Source: Leptospira ryugenii (lineage in GTDB: Bacteria; Spirochaetota; Leptospiria; Leptospirales; Leptospiraceae). From it: a stretch of DNA of 64,000 bases. The stretch covers positions 124,001 through 188,000 of the forward strand of contig NZ_BFBB01000007.1 in NCBI RefSeq assembly GCF_003114855.1, read 5' to 3'. Made by a program: the position numbers and the translations under genes. Position 1 is the stretch's first letter; each line of letters opens with the position of its first letter. The notes under the pieces were generated by a model, which was not told the DNA's origin, made no database searches, and saw only the letters and a program-made list of their open reading frames with translations. Shown here in pieces: positions 8,984-17,412 of the stretch.

Positions 8984-9790
8984 TTAACGAGGAACTCTTT
9001 CTAATTCGCGAACTTTCTTTTTCTCTGGTTCTTGTGTGCTACTAGGCAAAGTTTCTTTGGATTTTTCTTTCTTTAACTTTTCGAGTTTGGTAATACGATC
9101 CATAATTTTATCGTATCGTTCATCATCCTTTATCGACTGTTTGTCAATAGGATCAAGTATTGGTTGTTCTACTTTTTTGGGCTTTCCCTGCGGTAAGCTT
9201 TGAGTATCTTTGCGGTCCAATACTTTTGTATCATTTATCTCTTGTAGGGTATCTGTATTTTGCCAAGAACCTACTGACTCAACATCGATAGGAGATGAGA
9301 TCAATCCCTCTCCAGATGGGCTTGCCAAAGGAGGAGTTGTGGATTCATTTTTACGATTTCTAAAATCTCTCTCCTTTCCTAAGAAATCATCTTCTTCTGG
9401 AATGGGAGTTTTTGTCGGGTTGATTGACTCACGTTCAGATATAAACTCAAATTGCATCTTTTTGTTATGTTCATACTCGATCTCTTCTGGATCTGTCATC
9501 CGTACATCTTTCCTAGATCGATTGTATTCTTTTTCAAGTTCCATTGCGAACAATGACCGTGTATCCGATGCTAGCTGTAATCCTTGGGGAGTTGCGTTCT
9601 CCCAACCCCTAGTCCAACCTGTGTAGATCGCCATCAGTAAAAAGAAGATGAGGAGAGCAATTGCAATCTTTCTTAGGAGGGCTGCAACTTGTGGAGGTAT
9701 TTTACCAACGAGACCATCGGCAGCACCGAGTACTTTCTTTGGATCTACATTGACTTTGGGGAGATTGATTTTCTTTTTAAAGTCAACCAT
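8984..9790 (-). CDS. Single-pass membrane protein with long disordered tail
   Basis: A 268-residue protein with an N-terminal cytoplasmic region of about 40 residues, one transmembrane helix (about 42-61, IAIALLIFFLLMAIYTGW) and a highly charged, Pro/Ser-rich extracytoplasmic part with short coiled-coil propensity near the C-terminus (YDKIMDRITKLEKLKKEKSKE). No family is recognised. It sits between the OmpA/PD40 gene (three bases away) and the TPR gene (adjacent), so it may tether that envelope complex to the inner membrane; this is inference from position. Confidence 0.65.
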   Translation of the reverse strand: MVDFKKKINLPKVNVDPKKVLGAADGLVGKIPPQVAALLRKIAIALLIFFLLMAIYTGWTRGWENATPQGLQLASDTRSLFAMELEKEYNRSRKDVRMTDPEEIEYEHNKKMQFEFISERESINPTKTPIPEEDDFLGKERDFRNRKNESTTPPLASPSGEGLISSPIDVESVGSWQNTDTLQEINDTKVLDRKDTQSLPQGKPKKVEQPILDPIDKQSIKDDERYDKIMDRITKLEKLKKEKSKETLPSSTQEPEKKKVRELERVPR

Positions 9791-9793
9791 TGA

Positions 9794-11650
9794 TCAATCC
9801 TCCAGAATCTTAAAGACAACTCGACGGTTTTCGGCTCGTCCCTCTTCCGTTTTATTATCTGCAATAGGAGAGCTTTGGCCAAGTCCCTTAGTCATGATAC
9901 GGCTCTCTTCCACTTGGTGTCGAGTCTTTAAATACTGAGCTACGGAGCTGGCTCTATCCAAAGAGAGCTTCTTATTCACAGTCTCGCCGCCAATATTATC
10001 TGTATGGCCTTCAATGACTATTTTGACTTTTGGATTTTTCTTTAAGATCAATGCAAGGCGATCCAATTCTGTTTCAGATTCTCGCGAAATATCGACTGAG
10101 CGAAACGCAAAAAACAAATTGTTTAATACTATTTCATTCCCTTTTTTGATCTTTGGCAAAATGAGTAGGACTACTTTTTCCTCTTCGGCTTTCTCTTTTC
10201 CCATCAAATTTATGTTTTGTGAAGCAGGTAAATAACCTTCCTTTTCCCCAAAAAATGCATAGTTTTCTTCAAAGGGTAAAATAATTGAAAACTCACCATT
10301 ATTTGGATCGGATACTGTAGATCCTAATAGCTTTTTTTTGCTTAAAGATTCATAGTGTACGGAAGCAGATAGAGGTTTTCCCTCTTCATCGACCACCTTT
10401 CCTTTTATGACAACCACGGGATCAGGAGAGAAGGATTTTGGAATGGAGGCCATATATAACTCTCCATCTTTTGATACATAGGCCCACGAACCAACTGCCG
10501 GTATAGAAAAGAAATTTACACCTCTTAGATTGGAGGACAACTCCATCGGTTCGGACCATTGGTTCCATGTATCACTCAAACGTTTAGAAACATAAATTGA
10601 AATTCCTTCTCTTCGTCCATTTGATGAAAAGTACAATGTTTTGTCATCGGGAGCTAGAAAAGGTGCCATCTCCTCCTCCAATGTATTGATTGTATTTCCA
10701 AGGTTGATTCCATCTTCGAAAGTTCCATTTTCATTCTGAAATGTGACATACAAATCTAGTTTGCCTAGGTTCTTTCTTTGTTGTGCAGAATAGATGATGG
10801 TTTTGCCGGTTGTCGATAAAGCAGAGCCACCAAACACTTGTTGATAAGGATTGTCTTGTTTGCGGTACCAATTATAAAAGGAAGGGAAATGAATTGGGCT
10901 AGGAGCCGAAAATCCATTTTCTTTTCGAACAGATTTGTACAATGGAGCTCTATTTTGAATTTTTTCAGATCTCTCTCTGTACTCTGTTTCAAGTCTCGCC
11001 AATCTCTGGTTAAAGTCTTTCGCATTGACTGCATCACGGGAAACATCTTGCGACTTGAGGAGCATTTCTTTTTTTAAAGTCTCAAGCATTTCTTCTTCAC
11101 CAAAATTACCAAATACAAATAGTTCATTTCCTCCGGGGAGAGCTGAAATGACAGCAGAAGGAAGTTTATTATTCAGTGGCGAAGGAAGTTGCTCCCCCGG
11201 TGCCCAAAATCCGTTCGCATCTTTTTTCGATGCCCAGATTTTTTGCGTACTGCGACCACCCTCACGAACCAAAGCAGTCCAAAATAGCATCTTTCCATCA
11301 GGAGTCACTTGGGGATTGAATGCAAACTGCCCTCCAGTCACATACCTTGGGATTTTTTTAAGAGTCCAATCGGCAGGCTTTTGAGATTCAAATGGCGCAA
11401 TCTCATACCGCATGGGCGAACAGGAATCACCGTTTACATCACATAACACCCGTATAGTTTTAGTGCTCAGTAAAGCTAACTCTTCTTGGAGAACAGAGGG
11501 ATTTAATCTCACAATCTGCTTCTCGGTTCGGAGCAAATGCCCACTATTCAATAGCTCACCTACCAAAACCTGGAGGCCATTTTGGTGATTCTGTGAACTA
11601 ATGAGACCACCTCCCAGAAGAAAGATGAGAATGATGAGAATCCGCGCCAT
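9794..11650 (-). CDS. OmpA-family protein with PD40 propeller repeats
   Basis: A 618-residue exported protein. A signal peptide (ILIILIFLLGGGLISS) leads to a region with WD40/PD40-type repeats (PQVTPDGKMLFWTA near residue 112; FLAPDDKTLYFSSNGRR near 335), then a carboxypeptidase-regulatory-like beta domain (VIKGKVVDEEGKPLSASVHYE near 425), and a C-terminal OmpA domain (about 505-615) with VIEGHTDNIGG and RAENRRVVF, which binds peptidoglycan. It is the first gene of a three-gene operon. It likely links outer envelope to cell wall, as in Pal/TolB-like or type IX-associated PorE-like proteins. Confidence 0.85.
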   Translation of the reverse strand: MARILIILIFLLGGGLISSQNHQNGLQVLVGELLNSGHLLRTEKQIVRLNPSVLQEELALLSTKTIRVLCDVNGDSCSPMRYEIAPFESQKPADWTLKKIPRYVTGGQFAFNPQVTPDGKMLFWTALVREGGRSTQKIWASKKDANGFWAPGEQLPSPLNNKLPSAVISALPGGNELFVFGNFGEEEMLETLKKEMLLKSQDVSRDAVNAKDFNQRLARLETEYRERSEKIQNRAPLYKSVRKENGFSAPSPIHFPSFYNWYRKQDNPYQQVFGGSALSTTGKTIIYSAQQRKNLGKLDLYVTFQNENGTFEDGINLGNTINTLEEEMAPFLAPDDKTLYFSSNGRREGISIYVSKRLSDTWNQWSEPMELSSNLRGVNFFSIPAVGSWAYVSKDGELYMASIPKSFSPDPVVVIKGKVVDEEGKPLSASVHYESLSKKKLLGSTVSDPNNGEFSIILPFEENYAFFGEKEGYLPASQNINLMGKEKAEEEKVVLLILPKIKKGNEIVLNNLFFAFRSVDISRESETELDRLALILKKNPKVKIVIEGHTDNIGGETVNKKLSLDRASSVAQYLKTRHQVEESRIMTKGLGQSSPIADNKTEEGRAENRRVVFKILED

Positions 11651-11701
11651 ATCACTGGAAATGTCGGTTGAAAAGAGAGTTTCCCTTAGAAAATTGACTC
11701 T

Positions 11702-13342
11702 ATGATCTCTGCAAGCGGCATCACCGTATCCTTTGGAAAAAAACCCCTATTCGAAAACGTCTCCATCAAGTTCAAACCAGGCTGTCGTTATGGCCTAATT
11801 GGAGCCAATGGCTCCGGAAAATCGACCTTTATGAAGGTATTGGCGGGCATTTTACAGCCAACGGCAGGTGCGGTCGCAATCGACAAGGACATCAAGGTGG
11901 GGTATCTAAAGCAGGACCACTACGAGTTCGAGACGGAGACCGTTCTAGGGACAGTTTTGCGGGGCAATCCTGAGCTTTGGAGCCTCATGCAAGAACGGGA
12001 TGCCATTTACGCAAAGGAAGAGATGACGGATGACGACGGGATTCGCATCTCTGAAATCGAAGAGCGTTTTGCAGACCTTGGTGGATACGAAGCAGAATCC
12101 GTGGCAGGCGAACTCCTAGAAGGACTCGCCATACCAACCAACATCCACAACAAACCCTTGAACTATTTGACTGGTGGATTTAAACTTCGGGTTCTCCTTG
12201 CCCAAGTCCTCTTTTTGAAACCGGATGTTCTCCTCTTAGATGAGCCTACCAATCACCTTGATATCAAAACCATTCACTGGTTAGAGGAATTGCTTCTCAA
12301 TTATGAGGGAGTTGTCATTGTAATTTCCCACGATAGGCACTTCATCAATTCCGTTGCCACTCATATTGCGGATTTGGACTACAATACGATCCGCATCTTC
12401 TCTGGAAACTATGATGATTTTATGATTGCAGCTGAGCAGTCTAGAGACCAACTCGTGAACGAAAACAAACGTGCTAAAGAAAAGATAAGCGACTTACAGG
12501 AGTTTGTTTCTAGATTCTCGGCCAACGCAAGTAAATCGAAACAAGCAACGGCCAGACAGAAAATGATAGAAAAGATCAAAGCTGAAATGACCGAAGTCAA
12601 ACCATCATCTCGTGTTGCACCTTATATACGTTTCAAGGCAAAACGAGTTCTTGGAAAGGATGTCTTTGAAGCGATCAATATCAGTAAATCCTATGGGGAT
12701 CTTTCTGTGATTAAGAGCTTCAGTATTTCGATCTCCAAAGGAGAAAAGGTAGGTATCGTTGGAACAAACGGAGTTGGGAAGTCTACCTTACTCAAACTTC
12801 TTATGAAAAAGTTAGAACCAGATGTTGGTGAAGTTAAATGGGGAGAGTCTGTCGAAGCATCTTATTTTCCGCAAGACCAGAGAGAGGCTATCGAGCCTGA
12901 TGCCGATACCCTTATCGAATGGCTCTTAAGAAATTCTCCCCAAGGAACCGAAGTGCAAGAGATACGAGCAATCCTCGGAAGGATGCTTTTCTCAGGTGAT
13001 ATGGCAAACAAATCCACCAAGGTTCTCTCGGGAGGTGAAAAGTCTCGTATGATCATAGGTAAAATGATACTCGCCTGTGACAATGTGATAGCACTTGATG
13101 AACCAACAAACCACCTTGATTTAGAGACCATCGAGGCCCTAAACTATGCTTTGTCTTTATTTGAAGGTACGATTTTGTTAGTATCCCATGACCGAGAATT
13201 TATCTCTTCACTCTGTACAAGAATCATTGAGGTGACACCTGAAGGAATCAAAGACTTCAAAGGGACGTATGATGAGTTTTTGGAAAGAGAGGGATCAGAC
13301 TTTTACAAACGTTTGGCGGGTGGCCCAGTCGTATCCGATTAA
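11702..13342 (+). CDS. ybiT: ABC-F family ATPase, YbiT type
   Basis: A 546-residue protein with two ABC ATPase domains and no membrane segments. Walker A motifs are GANGSGKST (near residue 34) and GTNGVGKST (near 358); Walker B segments are LLLDEPTNHLD and IALDEPTNHLD; the signature in the second half is LSGGEKSRM, while the first half reads LTGGFKLRV. The linker QEFVSRFSANASKSKQATAR is close to the E. coli YbiT linker. ABC-F proteins act on ribosomes to relieve stalling. It overlaps the convergent rdgB by four bases. Confidence 0.93.
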   Translation: MISASGITVSFGKKPLFENVSIKFKPGCRYGLIGANGSGKSTFMKVLAGILQPTAGAVAIDKDIKVGYLKQDHYEFETETVLGTVLRGNPELWSLMQERDAIYAKEEMTDDDGIRISEIEERFADLGGYEAESVAGELLEGLAIPTNIHNKPLNYLTGGFKLRVLLAQVLFLKPDVLLLDEPTNHLDIKTIHWLEELLLNYEGVVIVISHDRHFINSVATHIADLDYNTIRIFSGNYDDFMIAAEQSRDQLVNENKRAKEKISDLQEFVSRFSANASKSKQATARQKMIEKIKAEMTEVKPSSRVAPYIRFKAKRVLGKDVFEAINISKSYGDLSVIKSFSISISKGEKVGIVGTNGVGKSTLLKLLMKKLEPDVGEVKWGESVEASYFPQDQREAIEPDADTLIEWLLRNSPQGTEVQEIRAILGRMLFSGDMANKSTKVLSGGEKSRMIIGKMILACDNVIALDEPTNHLDLETIEALNYALSLFEGTILLVSHDREFISSLCTRIIEVTPEGIKDFKGTYDEFLEREGSDFYKRLAGGPVVSD

Positions 13343-13935
13343 AAATTTTGCTCTTTCAGCCAAGAAACGAAAGAACGAAGTGCTTTTCCTCTGTGAGACA
13401 CTTCGTTTTTTTTTGCTTCTTCTACTCGGGAGAAGTTTTTTTGAAACGGTGGATAATAAAAAATGGGGTCATAACCAAAACCATAAGGACCTTCTCCATC
13501 ATAGGTATCAGAAACCAATCCATCAACCCTTCCCTCAAATGCGATTTCAATATGTTTCCATACAAAACTGATTACACAAATGTAGTGAGCATTCCGATTT
13601 GTGTGGGTTCCCAACTCTCCCAATAAAAACTCTGCTCTTTGTCTATCATTGAATTCTGGTTTGCCATAGCGTGCAGAAAGTACACCCGGACGATTACCCA
13701 AAGCCTCTACACAAATACCTGAATCATCCGCAAAGGAAGGAAGTCCCGTGAGACGATGCAATTCCCGTGACTTGATGAAGGAATTTCCTAAAAAGGTATC
13801 CTCAGTTTCTTCTGGGTTAAAGGAAATCCCCAGGTCCTTCGGACCTAGAACCTTCCAAGCTGTATCCTTTAGAAGTGAATGGATCTCTTGGATTTTGTGA
13901 GCATTTCCAGAAGCAAATGCAATCTCAAAAGGCAT
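13339..13935 (-). CDS. rdgB: RdgB/HAM1 non-canonical purine NTP pyrophosphatase
   Basis: A 198-residue enzyme that hydrolyses dITP, ITP and XTP to monophosphates and keeps deaminated purines out of DNA. Visible family marks are FASGNAHKIQEI at the N-terminus, SFADDSGICVEALGNRPGV with the catalytic Asp pair, the RYG motif, GYDPIFYYP and SHRGKAL near the C-terminus. Length is normal for the family. It is followed by six bases and lies downstream of the STAS gene and comF on the same strand, so these three may be one transcript. Confidence 0.95.
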   Translation of the reverse strand: MPFEIAFASGNAHKIQEIHSLLKDTAWKVLGPKDLGISFNPEETEDTFLGNSFIKSRELHRLTGLPSFADDSGICVEALGNRPGVLSARYGKPEFNDRQRAEFLLGELGTHTNRNAHYICVISFVWKHIEIAFEGRVDGLVSDTYDGEGPYGFGYDPIFYYPPFQKNFSRVEEAKKNEVSHRGKALRSFVSWLKEQNF

Positions 13936-13941
13936 TGTTGT

Positions 13942-14298
13942 TTATCTATCTTCTGCATCTAATTGAAAGGCTTCCAAAGCGGATGCCATGTCTGGAAATA
14001 GTTCAAAGACCTTGTCTAACATGGTGATCTCGAACAATTGTATGAGATCCTCATCTACAACGATGACTTTGATATCTCCATTCATCGGTTTTAACTTACG
14101 TTTGGTGGCAACAAAGATACCTAAAGCAGTAGAACAAATGTGATGGACCTTGGTTAAGTCCAAAATGATTTTTTTTACGGATCCTTGTGTCAGTTTGGAA
14201 AGCTCTTTTTCTATCTCATCGGAATCTACTTTGAGAATAGCTCCAGAAAACTTCACGATCCGAATATCATTTTTGATCTGAACTTCCATTCGATTCAA
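13942..14298 (-). CDS. STAS-domain anti-sigma-factor antagonist
   Basis: A 118-residue single STAS domain. The phosphorylatable-serine region is LTKVHHICSTALGIFV, corresponding to the SpoIIAA-type DxSxxxG-like loop. Such proteins bind and release anti-sigma kinases in partner-switching pathways. Its ATG overlaps the comF stop (ATGA), so it is translationally coupled to comF. A second STAS gene lies at 35150-35500, and SpoIIE-type and histidine-kinase-like ATPase genes are also in this window, but no direct pairing can be shown. Confidence 0.85.
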   Translation of the reverse strand: MNRMEVQIKNDIRIVKFSGAILKVDSDEIEKELSKLTQGSVKKIILDLTKVHHICSTALGIFVATKRKLKPMNGDIKVIVVDEDLIQLFEITMLDKVFELFPDMASALEAFQLDAEDR

Positions 14299-15011
14299 TC
14301 ACCTTCATTATTTAGTATCACCAAGCAGGTAACGCGCCTTGCTCCAGATAGCCGAAACAATCTGGCCACCTCATTTAAAGAGGCACCCGTAGTGAATATA
14401 TCATCTACAATCAAGATATGAAGTCCCTTCCAACTGCTATCTTTTTTTCTGAACCGAAATGCCTTTTTTGCATGCAAAAATCGCTCATAGAAGGACTTAC
14501 CTGATTGTTTCTCATCTGAGACCTTTCTCAAAGGAGATTGGAGAGGGATGTTCCATTTGCGAGCCAAGCGACTTGCAAGTTGTGAGGCAGGATGGTAAAA
14601 CCGTCCTATTTTTGTGTCCTGAGATGGCAAAAAAACGATCCGATCAGGCCTCTGCCGCAAGCGACGAAGCTTTCCTAAGGTATCAAGAGCAAAGTAGCGA
14701 CATAAAACTTCATGCAGTTCGAACTTATTTCTTTGAAGTAAAAGGTGCTCCATTTTGGTTCGCACTCTCAAAGAAATGATTTCATCAAAAAAAACAAACC
14801 TAGAACTGCAATAAGGGCAATCCGACTCCTCCTCTGTTAGATGTTGGCCGCATTGTTGGCATGAATGTATTTTTTGGTATCGTTTCTGTTCTTGGTGACG
14901 GTCTCGCAAACAAGAACGGCATACACCAAATCTCTCCGCATACGAATCAACTTTGGAGCAAACACAACACTGCTGGGAATAAAAAAAGGTTAAGAAAGGC
15001 GAGAGATTCAT
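14295..15011 (-). CDS. comF: ComF family phosphoribosyltransferase-like protein
   Basis: A 238-residue protein with an N-terminal zinc-binding region (CCVCSK, CRSC, CQQCG, CPYC: four CxxC-like knuckles in residues 16-70) and a C-terminal PRTase fold with the PRPP-binding loop LIVDDIFTTGASLNE (about 198-212). ComF is needed for single-strand DNA handling in natural transformation in several bacteria; in Leptospira the role is unproven. The start follows a hairpin at 15027-15050. Overlaps the STAS gene by four bases. Confidence 0.88.
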   Translation of the reverse strand: MNLSPFLTFFYSQQCCVCSKVDSYAERFGVCRSCLRDRHQEQKRYQKIHSCQQCGQHLTEEESDCPYCSSRFVFFDEIISLRVRTKMEHLLLQRNKFELHEVLCRYFALDTLGKLRRLRQRPDRIVFLPSQDTKIGRFYHPASQLASRLARKWNIPLQSPLRKVSDEKQSGKSFYERFLHAKKAFRFRKKDSSWKGLHILIVDDIFTTGASLNEVARLFRLSGARRVTCLVILNNEGD

Positions 15012-15026
15012 CTCTCGGAGAAGGTT

Positions 15027-15050
15027 CCAGGACCGCTAAAACGGTCCTGG
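15027..15050 (-). terminator. Perfect 9-bp hairpin between OmpL47-like gene and comF
   Basis: Arms CCAGGACCG (15027-15035) and CGGTCCTGG (15042-15050) are perfectly complementary around a six-base loop. It lies downstream of the minus-strand OmpL47-like gene and just before comF. There is no clean T tract on the minus strand after it, so it may be a weak terminator, an attenuator or an mRNA-stabilising end. A second small inverted repeat (GAGAGA-TTCA-TCTCTC) is at 15001-15016. Confidence 0.55.
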
Positions 15051-15066
15051 GGAGAGAAAAGAGATC

Positions 15067-16173
15067 TTACGGTTTTGTTTCGGTTTTTGCAGGCTCAGAT
15101 TTGGCAGGCTCAACTACTTTTGCTCCATCAGCTTTTTGGATGATGGAAGAAGGAGGAGTTAGGTCTACATTGAATTTAAGCTCAACGATCTCAGATTGGT
15201 TTCCTACATTGTCGATCGCTATTGCCCTAAGGATATGCTCACCTTGGGTTTCCACTTTAATCGCCTCGGTGTAAGGTCTGAATTCTGTTTCTGCGTCCAA
15301 CTTCACAAGAACTTTCTTAACGCCAGATTCTTTGTCGGCTGCATTCACATAAAATACATTGCCTTTCTTTGCATAAGACTTGCCGCTAATATCCACGAGT
15401 GGAAGTGAAGGCACGATCTCAACTGTAGGTTTTACATCGTCTACAGAAATGATAAGAGAAGACTCAGGTGAAGTATTTCCTGATTTGTCAGTTGCCGAAT
15501 ACTTGATTACGTTTGCGCCACCTTTTTCAAGTTTGATTGGCTCTGCGTATGTTTTTCCTGCTTCTGAGTTAATGCTGTATTGAATACTTTGAACACCAGT
15601 TTGTTTGTCTTCTGCGATGATCGCGTAAGAGTTGTTTTTTGATGTAAAAGGAACTCCATCGAGAAAGAAAAATTGTTCTGAAGGAACTAAAGATACTCTT
15701 GGAGCAGTGTTATCAACGTAGATCACTAAAACTTTTGGAGTTTCTGCATTCCCGGCTTTGTCAACAGATCGATAGTGGATCTCTGTCATCCCTTCTTCCG
15801 AAATTCGGATCGGTTGAGTGAAACGACGGAATTCTCCGTTCTTTGGTTTCCATTCAATGAAGTCTACCGCTGAGGAATCATCCTTTGCTTCGAGAGTAAA
15901 AGAAGTTTGGCTAGTGATGAATAAAATTTCTTTGTTCGCAACACCAACTGAGGAAGGTGCCGCTGGCGTAGCTTCTTTTTTCTCGCCAAGAATTTCTTTG
16001 ACTTTTGTCTCTGCGGTATCCGCTCCTGTTTTCACTTGCTCAGAAGTGGATTCTGTTTTTTTAACTGCTGCATCTTTAGTCGAAGTATTTGCTTTTGGCT
16101 CCGTAGTCTGTGCAGATAGTTGGCCAGCTAAGAATAAAGTTACAATGGCCAAGGTATATTTGTGCGCCTGCAT
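15067..16173 (-). CDS. OmpL47-type surface/envelope repeat protein
   Basis: About 368 residues with a signal peptide (MQAHKYTLAIVTLFLAGQLSAQ) and an Ala/Lys/Thr-rich linker, then three tandem beta-sandwich repeats of about 90 residues. Each repeat has the pattern VDxTxPxVxxxPS..., AxDxxSGVxxIxYxxN, and GxxxIxYxAxDxxGNxS. This matches the Leptospira OmpL47-type domain family, whose members are surface-exposed and bind host matrix. The ATG at 16173 has AAAAAGGAG upstream, so the 105-residue upstream extension is rejected. C-terminus is Lys/Ala/Glu-rich. Confidence 0.85.
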   Translation of the reverse strand: MQAHKYTLAIVTLFLAGQLSAQTTEPKANTSTKDAAVKKTESTSEQVKTGADTAETKVKEILGEKKEATPAAPSSVGVANKEILFITSQTSFTLEAKDDSSAVDFIEWKPKNGEFRRFTQPIRISEEGMTEIHYRSVDKAGNAETPKVLVIYVDNTAPRVSLVPSEQFFFLDGVPFTSKNNSYAIIAEDKQTGVQSIQYSINSEAGKTYAEPIKLEKGGANVIKYSATDKSGNTSPESSLIISVDDVKPTVEIVPSLPLVDISGKSYAKKGNVFYVNAADKESGVKKVLVKLDAETEFRPYTEAIKVETQGEHILRAIAIDNVGNQSEIVELKFNVDLTPPSSIIQKADGAKVVEPAKSEPAKTETKP

Positions 16174-16204
16174 TATTGAGTATCTCCTTTTTACCGATAA
16201 AACA

Positions 16205-16236
16205 TATATATCCCTTCTGAAAGGATTTATTGTCAA
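16205..16236 (-). promoter_or_regulatory. Candidate sigma70-type promoter for OmpL47-like gene
   Basis: On the minus strand a perfect TTGACA (16231-16236) is followed by an A/T-rich TATATA at 16205-16210 after 20 bases, or GATATA at 16207-16212 after 18 bases. Spacing is not ideal, so the -10 assignment is uncertain. It lies about 35 bases before the ATG of the OmpL47-like gene and overlaps the likely start of the divergent FlaA-like gene. Confidence 0.45.
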
Positions 16237-16237
16237 C

Positions 16238-16873
16238 TTGATTGCATCCAGAATTCGCGCTTTCCTCTTCATTTTTATTGCCTTTCCGGTAACTATGTCG
16301 TCAGAGGTCATAATCTGGAAGGAAATCATCTTAGAGAATTTTGAAGAGGCAAAATTTTCGCAGGAAAACTTAAAAACTAGACTGGAAAAGGAGACGGTGA
16401 TGGCGGACCTCTCCCTTTCGAGGAATATCACCGCCCCCATCCCTGAGTCTCGGCAATCCCTTGTCATACGGATTCCGAAAGCTGCCAATTATCCCTTTGC
16501 CTTTTACTTTCCAGAACCCCTTGTCTTACGTGGCTTTGTGCGTGAGATCAAAGTACCGCTCTACTCTTCGCAATCTTTGGGCAATATCACCATGATTGTG
16601 GAAGACCAATACTTCGAGACCAAACAAATCATGGTAAGCTCCCTTAACTTTCGAGGTTGGAAGGTTTGTAGCATCTCCTTTGCACAAGTTATGGAACAGA
16701 ATGACCGCATCTTCCAACGGTCTGCCAATATGCGAATCCTCGGTTTCTATTATTTGCCAAATGAGGAAAATGCAAAAAACCAAGAGGTGCTCATTGCCAT
16801 TGATGACATAAGTGCGGTTGTGCGTGACAAATACCGGCCTCTCCGTGATAAGGGAATCCTCTTGGAGGAATGA
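16238..16873 (+). CDS. FlaA-like flagellar filament sheath protein
   Basis: About 211 residues. The N-terminus (IASRIRAFLFIFIAFPVTMS) looks like a signal peptide, and the mature part matches the spirochete FlaA outer-layer family: DFFFPEPLVLRGF-like strands (FYFPEPLVLRGFVREIKVPL), MIVEDQYFETKQIMVSSLNFRGWK and FYYLPNEEN. FlaA proteins form the sheath of the periplasmic flagellum. The start is likely TTG at 16238 with AAAGGA upstream (13-base spacing); a later ATG (16294) would cut the signal peptide. The frame is open far upstream but opposite the OmpL47-like gene. Confidence 0.7.
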   Translation: MIASRIRAFLFIFIAFPVTMSSEVIIWKEIILENFEEAKFSQENLKTRLEKETVMADLSLSRNITAPIPESRQSLVIRIPKAANYPFAFYFPEPLVLRGFVREIKVPLYSSQSLGNITMIVEDQYFETKQIMVSSLNFRGWKVCSISFAQVMEQNDRIFQRSANMRILGFYYLPNEENAKNQEVLIAIDDISAVVRDKYRPLRDKGILLEE

Positions 16874-16949
16874 AAAACCTGCCTCTTTCCAGGATTTTTG
16901 TCGGAAAAATCTCTTTTCTTTCCAGCCAAAGAGAAGATTGTGATCTTTA

Positions 16950-17405
16950 ATGAATCTAGAACTCTCCCTTGAGCAATATGAAACTCTTCTCAAACTTGTT
17001 TATATGGGGGACTGGGTGATTTCCACCTTACAGGCCAAAGAAAGAGTCGAGGACGAAGGCGATAATGACTCGCGGTATGCCGATGTAGTGCGGCATATTT
17101 TCCAACAGGCAGAAGCGGTCGGCCTAGGAAACATTGTCCAAATTGACCAAAACAATGGAGAGCCTTACCTCACGCGAGAATTCGAAGAAGAAAGCGGACT
17201 TGTCGATATCTTAGAAGACTATGAAGACGAGGTGTTTTGGCAATCTCTGATTGAAAGACTAGCCCACAGAGATTTCATTCGCCACTTTGGCGAGACTGCG
17301 ATCACCGAGATGGCGATAGAAGAAAGAATAGAAAAAGAAACGCCTTTCCATGATTTTTGGGCCAATGAGTTTCACGAGAATGGTGTAGAAAATCTAAAGG
17401 TATAG
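16950..17405 (+). CDS. Hypothetical acidic protein
   Basis: A 151-residue, strongly acidic, apparently all-helical soluble protein with no family I recognise. Its first helix (LELSLEQYETLLKLVYMGDWVI) and regular spacing of charged residues suggest a stable fold. It is 76 bases after the FlaA-like gene and may be cotranscribed with it. It ends eight bases before the convergent hypothetical gene. Confidence 0.65.
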   Translation: MNLELSLEQYETLLKLVYMGDWVISTLQAKERVEDEGDNDSRYADVVRHIFQQAEAVGLGNIVQIDQNNGEPYLTREFEEESGLVDILEDYEDEVFWQSLIERLAHRDFIRHFGETAITEMAIEERIEKETPFHDFWANEFHENGVENLKV

Positions 17406-17412
17406 ATGCAGT

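Noticed and set aside
15818..16237. N-terminal extension of the FlaA-like frame
   Set aside because: It lies antisense to the OmpL47-like gene and gives no sensible protein; the signal peptide starts at 16238.
16174..16488. 105-residue upstream extension of the OmpL47-like frame
   Set aside because: The ATG at 16173 has a strong ribosome site and starts a clean signal peptide; the extension is antisense to the FlaA-like gene.
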